From IMG/VR virus record IMGVR_UViG_3300037042_006682, positions 97,209 to 161,208 of that record: 64,000 nucleotides of DNA, one strand, 5' to 3'. A program made the translations under genes and the position numbers. Each line of letters begins with the position of its first letter. Position 1 is the stretch's first letter. Source of the stretch: a virus. A model generated the notes under the pieces. It made no database searches and had not been told where the DNA came from. It saw only the letters and a list, made by a program, of their open reading frames with translations. Positions 7,068 to 15,447 of the stretch are shown here, piece by piece.

Positions 7068-7108
7068 CCAAAAAGAAGAGCCGCCGTGGTTGCACCCACG
7101 AGCGGCTC
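7068..7108 (-). terminator. Rho-independent terminator after the internal-protein block
   Basis: The minus strand forms a GC-rich stem GAGCCGCTCGTGG with CCACGGCGGCTC around a 6-nt loop, followed by TTCTTTTT. It ends the long leftward operon whose last gene stops at 7145. Confidence 0.75.
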
Positions 7109-7144
7109 GAGTCGGTCCAGGACAAACACAACGACCAGGGCCTT

Positions 7145-7642
7145 TTACCCCACCGCACCGCCGCGTGTCAAGCCCTCCACAAGCGCCCGCAGGCGCTGGC
7201 TCAGCGACCGGGCCTCGCCCTTCAGCGTCCATGGCCCCTCGAACTCCGCGCGCCTCTTGCCCACGAGCTTGTAGTACTTCGCGTCCTTCGCGGCGTGGTT
7301 CCGGTCCCGCTGGTGCCTCTGGATGTACTTGCGCCCGCGCGGCGTCTGCTGGTGCGGCTTCCGCCGCTTGAAGTACGGCAGCTTGGGCCCGTGGTGCAAC
7401 GCCGCGACCCCGCGCGCGATGGCGTGCGCCTTCGGGGCGTCCGAGCGCCGCGGGGGCGTCTTCTTCCGCAGCCCCCCCACGATCGCCACCACGGCGTGCC
7501 GCGTGTAGGGGTCCGCCGCCCGCGGCTTCTGCACCTTGATCGCGGCCCCCCCATGGGGCGTCTTCCCCTCGATCAGGGCCCGCAGGCGCGCGCTGAGCCG
7601 CTCCCCGCGCGTCAGCGCCACGGCGTCAGAGGCTCCACGCAT
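7145..7642 (-). CDS. Basic leader-bearing protein, putative internal head protein
   Basis: About 165 aa from ATG 7642; a GTG at 7621 is an alternative start. The N-terminal part carries LSARLRALIEGKTP, the leader seen in the neighbouring genes, with LIE-G as possible cleavage site. A second copy, SLSQRLRALVEG, is ten residues from the C-terminus. The middle is strongly basic and His-rich (KRRKPHQQTPRGRKY), fitting contact with DNA. It is the last gene before the terminator. If the LxE sites are cut, both ends would be removed. Confidence 0.65.
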   Translation of the reverse strand: MRGASDAVALTRGERLSARLRALIEGKTPHGGAAIKVQKPRAADPYTRHAVVAIVGGLRKKTPPRRSDAPKAHAIARGVAALHHGPKLPYFKRRKPHQQTPRGRKYIQRHQRDRNHAAKDAKYYKLVGKRRAEFEGPWTLKGEARSLSQRLRALVEGLTRGGAVG

Positions 7643-7949
7643 CCCAGACCGCCTCGAACTGCTTGTACGCCTCGGCCACGGCCGCCTGCGCCAGGAACAG
7701 CGTGTGGGCCTGCGTCGCCTCCCACGTGGCCTCGTAGTCCTTGCGCGGCACATCGACCTCGTAGTGCATCAGCGGGCGGATCCCCGCCATCTCCTCCCGC
7801 TTCGCCTTCAGCGCCCGCACCGCCTGAGCCAGGGCCTCGGCCGCCTTGAGGACGGGGTCCACCTTGGGCACCACCTTGCGGGCCTTGATGACCGCCTCGG
7901 GGACCTTTACCTCGTCCAACTGCCGGATCAGCGCCTTCATGCTCCTCAT
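7626..7949 (-). CDS. Leader-bearing small helical protein, 107 aa
   Basis: Starts MRSMKALIRQLDEVKVPE; the ATG overlaps the preceding stop as ATGA. The leader lacks LIE but has LDE-V four residues further on. The rest is helical (AAEALAQAVRALKAKREEM) and ends WDAWSL. No family recognised; grouped with the putative internal head proteins by its leader and place. Confidence 0.7.
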   Translation of the reverse strand: MRSMKALIRQLDEVKVPEAVIKARKVVPKVDPVLKAAEALAQAVRALKAKREEMAGIRPLMHYEVDVPRKDYEATWEATQAHTLFLAQAAVAEAYKQFEAVWDAWSL

Positions 7950-8305
7950 ACGGGCCTCCCCATCGCGAGTTCCCACGCGTCCGTCACGCCCCACTTGGCC
8001 TCGTCAATAGCGATCAGTTGCTCCTGGTACGCCGCCATCGCCTGGCGGTCCGCCCGGTCCAGCCCCTTGACCAGCTTGGCCAGGTCCGCGACCTCCTTGT
8101 CGAACCGCGCCACCGCCGCATGCACGCCCTTGAGCACGGCCTCCGTCGGCACGTGCATCTGCTGGTTCCGCTGGTCGATCTCGCGCCGCCGCGCCTCCTT
8201 CGACTGGAAGTCCCCCGGCGCCACCTCGCGCCGCCGCTGGACCCCCTCGATCACCGCGATCCGCCGCTTGACCCCCTCGATCACCGCGCTCATCCGCTGT
8301 GCCAT
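7946..8305 (-). CDS. Leader-bearing helical protein with a doubled leader, 119 aa
   Basis: ATG 8305 has GGAGG seven bases upstream. The N-terminus is MAQRMSAVIEGVKRRIAVIEG, that is, two tandem copies of xAVIEGVxRR. At DNA level a ~30-bp unit is repeated at about 8232-8297. The remainder is helical and charged, with a C-terminal VTDAWELAMGRPV. Two VIE-G sites would offer two cleavage points. Confidence 0.7.
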   Translation of the reverse strand: MAQRMSAVIEGVKRRIAVIEGVQRRREVAPGDFQSKEARRREIDQRNQQMHVPTEAVLKGVHAAVARFDKEVADLAKLVKGLDRADRQAMAAYQEQLIAIDEAKWGVTDAWELAMGRPV

Positions 8306-8307
8306 CG

Positions 8308-8652
8308 TCACTCCTCCGTGTCGGAGTGGGCCGCGCCGTGCGCGAACCCCACCTGGAATAGCAGCCCATCGACGGCCTTGTTCAGCGCGATCACGGCCGC
8401 CTGCATGCGGGGGTCCGTCGCCGGGCGGTCCAGCCCCTGGACCAGCTCCGCCACGCGCCCCGCCGCCTGCTGCAGCGCCGCCGCCTTGGCCCCCGCGGCC
8501 TGGCGCGCGTTGGCCACGCCCCGCGCGTCCTGCGGGGAGCGCCACGCCACCTGCATCCCGCTGGTGACCTGCCCCCAGTTCGCGGGCACGCCCTCGGCCA
8601 GCAGGCCCGAGGCGACCAGGCTCGCCTCGATCATCGTGCGCATGCGCGTCAT
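8308..8652 (-). CDS. Leader-bearing small protein, 114 aa
   Basis: Begins MTRMRTMIEASLVASG after AAGGAGG; MIE-A is the leader site. Residues 55-90 are an Ala-rich helix with AAALQQAAGRVAELVQ. The C-terminus is acidic (AAHSDTEE). Two bases separate it from the next gene. Function unknown. Confidence 0.65.
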   Translation of the reverse strand: MTRMRTMIEASLVASGLLAEGVPANWGQVTSGMQVAWRSPQDARGVANARQAAGAKAAALQQAAGRVAELVQGLDRPATDPRMQAAVIALNKAVDGLLFQVGFAHGAAHSDTEE

Positions 8653-8661
8653 GGCGCCTCC

Positions 8662-9051
8662 TTACTCGGTCGCACCCCTGAATTTCCATTCCTTCTTGGC
8701 GAAGTCGTACCACGCCTGTAGCAGCGTGATCCCATTGCTGCCGCCAGCCCTGTGCTCCCACGAAATATCCAGTGGGATCTGCATCATGTTGTGCTGGGCG
8801 CTGTAGTGCCCCGCGCCCTTCACGACCACCGTGCTCATCACGGCCTCGAAAACCCCCGCCTTGCCCACTAGCTCGTCGCTCTTCACGATCAAACGCCAGG
8901 GTCCAGCAGACGACAACTTGGCCGTCAACTTCACCGGCACCTTGAGGGCCTTGGAGACCTGCTGCTCCAGCGGCTTGATGTCGATCTCGTCCTCGCTCGG
9001 ACCCTCAGTGGCCTCGTGCAACCGCCCGATCAGGGTGCTCATCTTCTGCAT
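8662..9051 (-). CDS. Leader-bearing small protein, 129 aa
   Basis: Begins MQKMSTLIGRLHEATEG, with LHE-A at the position where others have LIE. The body is mixed alpha/beta (VPVKLTAKLSSAGPWRLIV), a single globular domain I do not recognise. A 6-bp-arm hairpin GGCGCC-GGT-GGCGCC on the minus strand (plus 9077-9091) lies between it and the gene before. Confidence 0.65.
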   Translation of the reverse strand: MQKMSTLIGRLHEATEGPSEDEIDIKPLEQQVSKALKVPVKLTAKLSSAGPWRLIVKSDELVGKAGVFEAVMSTVVVKGAGHYSAQHNMMQIPLDISWEHRAGGSNGITLLQAWYDFAKKEWKFRGATE

Positions 9052-9119
9052 GGTATCTCCATTCTCAGGGGCGCCACCGGCGCCGCGTTTGCTACTTCGC
9101 GAGCCCCGCGCGCGCCGCC

Positions 9120-9641
9120 CTACGGCAGCACGTAAATGGTGCTGACCCCGCGCTTGCGCGCCTCCGCCTGGGCCGCCTTGACCGCCTCGGCATAGAGCAT
9201 GTTGCCGCCGGGGGCGAACGCCTCGTCCGACCGCATGTCCGGGTCCTGCGTGCCAATGCCGAACATCCAGTTGCCGCGCCCCTTCGGGGCCGCCCCGTGG
9301 TTGAAGCGGTACAGGTTGGTCTCCACGTTGACCTTGCCGGTCGCCTCTTCCAAGCGCCGGATCAGGCTCTGCATCTTCGTCATGGTGTCCTCACCCTTGA
9401 TGGCCCGCTCGTAGGCCGCATCTTTGCCATGGGCCGCCGCGTCGCGTCCATGCGCCCGGATCGCCCGCTTGCCCTTGGCCGTCTTGTGCTTCGTGCCGGG
9501 CTCGTAGTAGCCGGCCTTGTTCCCGCCCGCCTTGCAGATCGCGAAGGCCGCGCCCTTGTCCTTGCCACCCTTGGTGACGCCCGCCACGCAGTGCCGCATG
9601 TAGGCGTCCGCCCGCTCGATCAACGCTTGCATCGACTCCAT
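9120..9641 (-). CDS. Two leader-bearing modules fused in one reading frame, 173 aa
   Basis: Module 1 (1-85) starts MESMQALIERADAYMRHC and holds the Cys-containing AFAICKAGGNKAGYYEPGT motif seen in various phage proteins, then a basic stretch. Module 2 starts at about residue 86 with a complete second leader, MTKMQSLIRRLEEATG, itself preceded by GGTGAGG, so an 88-aa product could also be made from an internal start. The second half resembles no family I know. The layout suggests either an operon fusion or a polyprotein cut at LEE-A. Confidence 0.75.
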   Translation of the reverse strand: MESMQALIERADAYMRHCVAGVTKGGKDKGAAFAICKAGGNKAGYYEPGTKHKTAKGKRAIRAHGRDAAAHGKDAAYERAIKGEDTMTKMQSLIRRLEEATGKVNVETNLYRFNHGAAPKGRGNWMFGIGTQDPDMRSDEAFAPGGNMLYAEAVKAAQAEARKRGVSTIYVLP

Positions 9642-9651
9642 GCTCGCCTAC

Positions 9652-10023
9652 TCACACGCTCGCCAGGATCCGCACGGGGACCGGGCTCGTCGGCGCCGTG
9701 GTCCCCGGCGTGCCGGGGCTCGTCACGCAGCAGCACGTGAGCCCCACCCCGAACGCCAGGCCCTCCGGCACCGCGAACGACCGCTTGACCGCCGCGGGGA
9801 CCATCAGCACGAGGTGCGGGTCCACGGACCCCGGCGCCGCGCTCACCGCGTTGTAGAACTTCACGTAGCTGGGGGCCCCCGCGTTGCCCGTGTTGTCGGC
9901 CTCCACGAGGTACAGCGTGCAGGGCGCCCCGAAGAGGTTGTTCTGCGCCGTCACGCCGAGGGCCGTGTCCACCGCGAGGCGGGTCGCGACCGGGTTCACC
10001 TGGGTACTGACTGCCATCACCAT
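9652..10023 (-). CDS. Small structural-type protein, 123 aa
   Basis: Begins MVMAVSTQVNPVATRLAV after a GAGG ribosome site. It is beta-rich, with many small residues and a Cys triplet near residue 98 (TCCCVTSPGTPGTT). It lacks the leader of its neighbours. Size and composition recall small capsid decoration or connector proteins; that is inference. It is preceded by a 26-nt palindrome that may mark a new expression unit. Confidence 0.55.
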   Translation of the reverse strand: MVMAVSTQVNPVATRLAVDTALGVTAQNNLFGAPCTLYLVEADNTGNAGAPSYVKFYNAVSAAPGSVDPHLVLMVPAAVKRSFAVPEGLAFGVGLTCCCVTSPGTPGTTAPTSPVPVRILASV

Positions 10024-10041
10024 GCTCGTCCTCGTTTCCTC

Positions 10042-10067
10042 GCGCTGCGCATGCGCATGCGCAGCGC
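10042..10067. repeat. Border palindrome, 26 nt, perfect
   Basis: A perfect self-complementary element with core TGCGCATGCGCATGCGCA extended by GCGC on both sides. It overlaps the stop codon of the metallopeptidase gene by one base and ends 18 nt before the next ATG. Confidence 0.85.
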
Positions 10068-11440
10068 TACCTTACCACCGCGCCCCCCGCCCTGTCCGCA
10101 AACTCGCGCAGGAGGGCCCCGAGGCCCCCGTCAACCCCCTCGCTCTGTGCCGCCCGCCCCAGCGCCAGCGCCTCGAAGCGCGCCCGCTGCGGGCCCGTCA
10201 GCACCACGCCGTTATAGTCCCCCAGCACATAGGCCGCGAAGGTCTCCGCGAACTCCTCCACCGCCGACTCTGCCCCGTAGGCCGTCGGCGCGGGCACATA
10301 CCCCGCCTGCGGGCCCTCGCGCTCCTGGTCCGCCTTGCTGCGCGGGTCGAACCACGCCGCGAAGCGCGCCCGCGCCCCCGCCTTCATCACCTTGTACCAA
10401 TAGCGATGGCCTAGCTCGTGTACTGCGATCTCCGCCACCACATCGGGCGTCCACCACCCCTTTGGGTTCAGGACAATCTCCTCGCTCGTGTTGTAATGCC
10501 CCGCAACCTTAAAGTTCACCCCAGACTTAGCCTTCTTTAACGTAAGCGCACGCGCCACAGGACGCACAAAAATCTCCCCATACCACACGCCCCCCATCCC
10601 CCGCTGTACCAGCGCCCGCTGCGCCGCTTGCAACCCTGCATGCACAGCCCGCATTACACCTATGTTCACGCTGCGCTCCCCAACGGGCGCTCCCGCAATG
10701 TCATCGGATCGTGCCAGGGCACTCAAATCCACTTGTGCACCTGGATCTGTCACGACTTTCATGCGCCCTAGACTGTACTCTAGCGGCGGGGCCTCCGCGA
10801 CGACCGCGGCCGTGTTCGGCGAGACCTGCAACAGTTTAAGATAGGCGCGCAAGGCCGCCTGCACCTCGATGTCGACCGCCTTAACCGCATTGCCCTCGTT
10901 GCGCATCTCAAGCTGCCACGAGGTTAGCTCCCCCTCGTCCGTGGCCCCCGTTTGCGAGCGATTGCCCATGCGATCATTAAAGGCGCGCTTGGCCTCCGAA
11001 TCTGGATATTCTACATCGAACCATTGCTGCTCCCGCCCCATCATATTTTGTAGCGCCTTATGGGCTACATCCAGATGCGGCAAAACCCCCTGCTCCGGCG
11101 CCTTTGAAAGAGCATGCCCCGCCACACGGGCTGGCATCTTTAGCACGGCATAGGCTCCCGCTTTGTAAGGGCGCCGCTCCATCGCAGTAAGGGCCGCCTT
11201 CGCAACATCCTGCGGCACCGCTATCCCAGCCGCCCGCACCAAGGCATCCTTCAGCGCCGCGATCCGAGCCTGCCCCTCGGCAAACCACGCGAGCACCTGG
11301 CCGCGATCTTTAGGGTCGCGGATCTGCGCCACCGTGGCCGCGGCCTTCACCCACTGCCCCCACCACTTGCGGACCCCCGCCAGCCACGCCTTGGTGCCCG
11401 GCTCGGGGGCCGCCTCCAGCAGGGTCAGCAGCTCACGCAC
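10067..11440 (-). CDS. Leader-bearing zinc metallopeptidase-like protein, 457 aa
   Basis: GTG start at 11440 gives MRELLTLLEAAPEPG, matching the neighbouring leaders (LLE-A), with AAGGTG upstream and an 8-nt overlap with the preceding gene. Around residues 350-360 the protein has VHELGHRYW, an HExxH zinc-peptidase motif, and about 40 residues later ESAVEEFAETFAAY, whose glutamate could be the third ligand. This is a gluzincin-like or phage MuF-associated peptidase pattern. The middle third (about 10.5-11.2 kb) is less GC-rich than its surroundings. It may be an injected protease or a structural protein with a vestigial peptidase fold. Confidence 0.75.
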   Translation of the reverse strand: MRELLTLLEAAPEPGTKAWLAGVRKWWGQWVKAAATVAQIRDPKDRGQVLAWFAEGQARIAALKDALVRAAGIAVPQDVAKAALTAMERRPYKAGAYAVLKMPARVAGHALSKAPEQGVLPHLDVAHKALQNMMGREQQWFDVEYPDSEAKRAFNDRMGNRSQTGATDEGELTSWQLEMRNEGNAVKAVDIEVQAALRAYLKLLQVSPNTAAVVAEAPPLEYSLGRMKVVTDPGAQVDLSALARSDDIAGAPVGERSVNIGVMRAVHAGLQAAQRALVQRGMGGVWYGEIFVRPVARALTLKKAKSGVNFKVAGHYNTSEEIVLNPKGWWTPDVVAEIAVHELGHRYWYKVMKAGARARFAAWFDPRSKADQEREGPQAGYVPAPTAYGAESAVEEFAETFAAYVLGDYNGVVLTGPQRARFEALALGRAAQSEGVDGGLGALLREFADRAGGAVVR

Positions 11441-11828
11441 GGCGCACCTTCGCAGCCAGCGTACCGAGGGCGACCCCCCAGTCCGTCGCCGCGCTCGCCG
11501 CGCCCCGCAACCGCTGGTCCGCCGCCCGCACCGCGGCATCCTTCATCTGGTCCCCCGGCCAGAACAGCCCCATGCGGCCCAGCTCATAGCTCGTGGCTAG
11601 GGACCACACCTTCGCATCGTGCTTCTTCTTGACCAGGAGCACCTCGCGGTCAAAGCCCTCGACCCGCGCGTAGGCCCCCCAGTAGGAGCGCGCGGTCCCC
11701 GGCCGATCGCGCCCCATGATCCAGCCCTCCCACGTGATCGTCACGGGGCGCTTCGCCCCCGCCACCACCACGCGGACCGCGCCCGTGCCCTCGACCAGCG
11801 CCCGTAGGCGTGCGCTCAAGCAGGTCAT
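11433..11828 (-). CDS. Leader-bearing protein, 131 aa
   Basis: Begins MTCLSARLRALVEGTG with GAGGAGG before the ATG. LVE-G is the leader site, and SARLRAL is shared with the protein at 7145-7642. The body is a mixed alpha/beta domain (VRVVVAGAKRPVTITWEGW) with a C-terminal helix. Unknown family. Confidence 0.7.
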   Translation of the reverse strand: MTCLSARLRALVEGTGAVRVVVAGAKRPVTITWEGWIMGRDRPGTARSYWGAYARVEGFDREVLLVKKKHDAKVWSLATSYELGRMGLFWPGDQMKDAAVRAADQRLRGAASAATDWGVALGTLAAKVRRA

Positions 11829-11838
11829 CGCGCCCTCC

Positions 11839-12696
11839 TCAGTCCATCGTGCTGAAGATGTGGTACGCCAGCTTCGCATCGGACAGCGCCTTGTACAGCT
11901 CGCGGAACGTCATGCGCTTGATGTCGCTGAGGTTCGCCTGCACCCACAGGTAAAAGGCCTTGATCGCCGTCTTCTTTGCCCCATAGGTCGGCGGCATGAT
12001 GATCGGCGTGTCGTCCCCCCCGTGGCCCGGCCGCGGCTTCTCCGACACGGAGAAGTCCGTCAGGGAGGCCTCCAGCGTGAAGGTCGGCGTCTCGACCTTG
12101 ATCTGCGCCCCCGCGGCGCCCTGCGCGGGCTCCACATCGACCCCGCGCGACGACCCCTCGGTGAACTTGACGCGGTCCGCATACGCGGCCTTCCCACTCT
12201 CGGCATCCCGCACCTGCGCCGCCGTCTCGCGCGCGATCTGCACGGCCTGCGCGTACCCCTTGGCCTTCGCAATCGCCTTCAAGCCAGCCTCTAGGATCGC
12301 CACCGCCTTGGCGCTAGCGAAGCCGTCGTTGCGCGGGTCGAACCCGCTGAGGGTGAACGAGGACACCGTCTTGCCGCGCTTGCCCGCGTTGGCGAGGTCC
12401 AGGACATGCAGGTTCGTCATGAAGCGGTGCAGGCGCATGCCGTTGCGCTCCACCGTCTGCGCCATGGGCACCCCCGCATTCTGGTCCACATAGAAGCGCT
12501 CGGGCGCCTCCGCCTTGGGCAGCGCCTGCTGCGTCGCCCCCTGGATCACCGCCGCCATGCCCTGCGCGGGGCTCGCCGGGGGCGCCGGGGGCGTCGCCAC
12601 CGTCTGCCCCTTGGGGTCCTTCCCGCCGGGCAGCACGCGCAGGGTCACGCCCGTCTTCGTCGTCGTCTCCACCCGCTCCAATAGCTGCCGCATCAT
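11839..12696 (-). CDS. Leader-bearing protein, 285 aa
   Basis: ATG 12696 with AAGGAG seven bases upstream gives MMRQLLERVETTTKTG. A Pro/Ala linker (residues ~30-45) follows, then a domain with RFYVDQNAGVPMAQTVERNG and a GSSRGVDVEPAQG stretch, and a C-terminal helical part ending YHIFSTMD. No catalytic motif identified. Confidence 0.7.
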   Translation of the reverse strand: MMRQLLERVETTTKTGVTLRVLPGGKDPKGQTVATPPAPPASPAQGMAAVIQGATQQALPKAEAPERFYVDQNAGVPMAQTVERNGMRLHRFMTNLHVLDLANAGKRGKTVSSFTLSGFDPRNDGFASAKAVAILEAGLKAIAKAKGYAQAVQIARETAAQVRDAESGKAAYADRVKFTEGSSRGVDVEPAQGAAGAQIKVETPTFTLEASLTDFSVSEKPRPGHGGDDTPIIMPPTYGAKKTAIKAFYLWVQANLSDIKRMTFRELYKALSDAKLAYHIFSTMD

Positions 12697-12707
12697 GAGT
12701 CTGCTCC

Positions 12708-13793
12708 TTAGCTCCACGTCGAAGACGTGCCTTTACGGGCAATTTTATGATCGTCCAACCAGGCCCCTAAGTCCTTGTAGGCCACGCCCTTGAGGGCTGC
12801 GGGCTGCGCCTGCAGCAGCTTGAACAGCTTGGCCGCGGCACTCGGCCCCTTCTCCACGGTCCCCGTGTAGTAGGGGCTGCTCTGCTGGAAGTCGCTGTTC
12901 GGCGAGTAGGCGCGGAAGGTCTTCCACGTCACCTTGAGCGCGAAGTCCTTGCCGTCCACGACCAGCTCCGTGTCCCCGCCCTCGGGGGCCACGCGGCCCG
13001 CCGGCACGGCCTGTTCCCGCCAGCTCCCCTGCTGCTGCAGCCAGTCCGGCCGGTGTGCCCCCTCCCACTTCGCGATGACCGCGCCCTGCGCCTCGGCCAC
13101 CGCCTTCCCGACCTTGTCCTTGATCGCGTCGAAGCCGTCGCTGTCCGCGAGTTTGGCAAAATGCAGGATGTTCTGCGGGAGCATCGCGTCCCAGGCGCGC
13201 GCCATCTGCCCCCCGCGGTACCCCGTCCCCAGCTCGGCCACGCGCAGCTGGCGCTTCCCCTTCACGGGCAGCTCCTCCAGCCGGTAGCTCTCCCCGTAGT
13301 AGCCGATGGTGAGCCGCGCTCCCGCCCCTGTGAATACCATGGTGTCGTTGCTGCGCTTCTCCAGCTTCTCCAGCAGCACGCGCAGCGAGGCCTGCTGCGC
13401 CCCCTCGCTCCGCTCGCCCTGGCCCAGCGCACGGGAGGCCGCATCCTTCGGCGCGTACCCGTCCTTCTGCGCGGAGGCATACGCCTTCTGGAGGCGCTCC
13501 CACCACCCCGCCACGGCCTGCCCCGCTGCTGCCTCCGACTTAAAGGCCTGCCCCTGGAACATCGCCTCCCAGGTCGGCAGCCCCTTGCGATCGACACGCC
13601 ACGCCGTGCCCTCGTTGTTATCCTGAATGATCCGCACGGCTACGTCCACGGGGCCCACCTTGAAGGTCCGCCCGTAGGCCATCCGCTTGCCATCCGGGCT
13701 CGGGTGCTCCTCCCATCCCTTGAGGTAGAGCGCCTTCGCCTCCTTGTGTATGTCAAACTTCTCCAACAGGGTGTGTATCGTCGGGATAGTCAT
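12708..13793 (-). CDS. Leader-bearing protein with a second internal leader, 361 aa
   Basis: Begins MTIPTIHTLLEKFDIHKEA; the ATG and the preceding stop overlap as TGATG. Around residue 136 a second leader-like segment, SLRVLLEKLEKRSND, follows a linker (GERSEGAQQA), dividing the protein into two domains of about 130 and 220 residues. The first domain has a possible nucleotide- or phosphate-independent beta core (KVGPVDVAVRIIQDNN). Neither domain matches a family I know. The design parallels the fused protein at 9120-9641. Confidence 0.7.
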   Translation of the reverse strand: MTIPTIHTLLEKFDIHKEAKALYLKGWEEHPSPDGKRMAYGRTFKVGPVDVAVRIIQDNNEGTAWRVDRKGLPTWEAMFQGQAFKSEAAAGQAVAGWWERLQKAYASAQKDGYAPKDAASRALGQGERSEGAQQASLRVLLEKLEKRSNDTMVFTGAGARLTIGYYGESYRLEELPVKGKRQLRVAELGTGYRGGQMARAWDAMLPQNILHFAKLADSDGFDAIKDKVGKAVAEAQGAVIAKWEGAHRPDWLQQQGSWREQAVPAGRVAPEGGDTELVVDGKDFALKVTWKTFRAYSPNSDFQQSSPYYTGTVEKGPSAAAKLFKLLQAQPAALKGVAYKDLGAWLDDHKIARKGTSSTWS

Positions 13794-15397
13794 CACTTGC
13801 CTCCGTAGACCGCGTGGTCCGCCGCCTTGACGAGCAGCTTGCAAATCGCCTGATACTTGGGGTCGTGACCGCTCGATGGAATCGCGCGGCTCTCCGGGGC
13901 CACCTTCACCATCCCGCTCAGCATCCGCCCGAGGTACATCACGATCTCGGGATGCACCTTCTGCAGCTTCCCTACCGCCTCGCGTATCCAGTCGAGGTTG
14001 ACCTCCTCAGTCATCCCCCCCACCGCCTCGGTGAAGCCCTTGGGGTCCTTCAGGGCGATGTCGACCGTGCGCCCCATGCGCTGCTGCACCACCAGGAAGC
14101 GGTCCCCCTCGACCTCCTTGGCCACCGCCAGGAGGTAGTTCTGGTTCAGCGCCCGCTTGCCGTCCGCCGCCGCCATCAGGGCATCGTTCTTCTTCGCCGA
14201 CTGCCCGCTCGTCGTCGCGCTCGGGCTCGCCAGCAGCACGGCCTCCGCGGCCTGCGGGACCCCGCTGATCAGCTGCCAGCCCTTGCGCCCCTTCCAGAGC
14301 GTCACGAAGGCCTGGGAGTCCGCCGCCGGCCCGTGGTCCTTATTCACAAAGACCAACCACTCCTTGCTCGTGCCCTCCGCCCACGGGGCCATCCCCGCCC
14401 GGCGGAAGGCCGCCTTGGCCGCCCCCTCCAGCGTCCGCTCGCTGGGCGCGCGGTCCCCCGCCGCCTCGCCCATGGCCCCCGCCTTCTTGCGCGCGATCGT
14501 CCCGCACAAGGCCTTGGGATCGCTCACGCCCCCCTTGGCCTTCATGTACTTCACGCAGTTCCCAAACTTCTCCCCCTTGCGCCCCTTGAAGGCCCCCGTC
14601 TTCGGGTTGATGTACTTCGCGCTGAGCTGCTGCTGCTTCGACGCCTTCTTCTTCTTGGCCGCCGCCTCCATCAACGCCGCGACCCAGTGCCCCACGGCCT
14701 CGCTGGCCTCCTCGGCGTCCATCTCCTCGTCGTCGTCCTCGGGCCCCTCGCAGTCCTCGCAGGCCGCCCCGTCGCTCTCATCCCGCGCCTCGCAGGCCCG
14801 CGGCTCGCCCGTCACCGGGCACACACCCTCGTCGCCCATGTCCTCGCCCTCGTCCCCACCGTCCTCCTCGTCCTCGTCGTCCTCCACCGCCTCAAACCTC
14901 TTCGCCGCCGGCGCGAAGGCCTGCGTCGTGCTGAAGTACCGCTGCAGGATGAGATCCGCCATCTCGCGCCCGCTGATCCGCACCATGAGCAGGTACCAGT
15001 AGATCGGCATGTTCTCGGGCTGCGCCCGCATGAGCCGCGCCGCCTTCGGGGCCACCTTCGCGATGTTGCGCAGCGCCAGCTTGAACGCCTCGCGCGGCCG
15101 GTTCGCCAGCACGTCCTGCGCGTCCGCCATGTTGTCCGCCCCCAGCAGCGCGGGGAGGTCCTCGCGCGGGATCGCCTTCAGGAGCGCGCGCTGGTTGTCA
15201 AAGATCATGTTGGAGAGGTCCAGCTTCCCCTGGTCATCCTTCCACGCCGCCGGCGCGTCCTTCTCCCACATCCTGAGGATCTTGCTGCTCACCTTGAAGG
15301 CCCCCGGCCGCACCGGGGTGTCCTCGCCCGCCATCGCCATCGCCGCGGGGCCCGTCTGGCGCTCCATCAATGATCCCAACCGCTCGCTCAACCGCAT
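13793..15397 (-). CDS. Large leader-bearing protein with acidic, Cys-containing middle, 534 aa
   Basis: ATG 15397 (MRLSERLGSLMERQTG) is preceded by GAGGGA; frames extending further upstream run through a border palindrome and are not used. Residues 20-165 are helical. About 170-250 is highly acidic with Cys pairs (CPVTGEPRAC, CEDCEG). Then come a lysine run (AAAKKKKASK) and a motif FGNCVKYMKAKGGVSDPKAL found in many phage proteins. The C-terminal 200 residues are alpha/beta. Length and acidity recall a head core or scaffold component, but that is only an analogy. Confidence 0.65.
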   Translation of the reverse strand: MRLSERLGSLMERQTGPAAMAMAGEDTPVRPGAFKVSSKILRMWEKDAPAAWKDDQGKLDLSNMIFDNQRALLKAIPREDLPALLGADNMADAQDVLANRPREAFKLALRNIAKVAPKAARLMRAQPENMPIYWYLLMVRISGREMADLILQRYFSTTQAFAPAAKRFEAVEDDEDEEDGGDEGEDMGDEGVCPVTGEPRACEARDESDGAACEDCEGPEDDDEEMDAEEASEAVGHWVAALMEAAAKKKKASKQQQLSAKYINPKTGAFKGRKGEKFGNCVKYMKAKGGVSDPKALCGTIARKKAGAMGEAAGDRAPSERTLEGAAKAAFRRAGMAPWAEGTSKEWLVFVNKDHGPAADSQAFVTLWKGRKGWQLISGVPQAAEAVLLASPSATTSGQSAKKNDALMAAADGKRALNQNYLLAVAKEVEGDRFLVVQQRMGRTVDIALKDPKGFTEAVGGMTEEVNLDWIREAVGKLQKVHPEIVMYLGRMLSGMVKVAPESRAIPSSGHDPKYQAICKLLVKAADHAVYGGK

Positions 15398-15423
15398 CGC
15401 TCGTCCCTCATTCCCTTGGTTAT

Positions 15424-15441
15424 CGCGCATGCGCATGCGCG
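15424..15441. repeat. Border palindrome, 18 nt, perfect
   Basis: CGCGCATGCGCATGCGCG, six bases after the stop of the 259-aa gene and 26 nt before the next ATG. Confidence 0.85.
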
Positions 15442-15447
15442 GCTCGC

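Noticed and set aside
6970-7129. N-terminal extension of the membrane protein to 257 aa
   Set aside because: The extension would cross the terminator and promoter, while ATG 6970 has a strong ribosome site.
10042-10067. Border palindromes as simple rho-independent terminators
   Set aside because: None is followed by a T-run on the transcribed strand.
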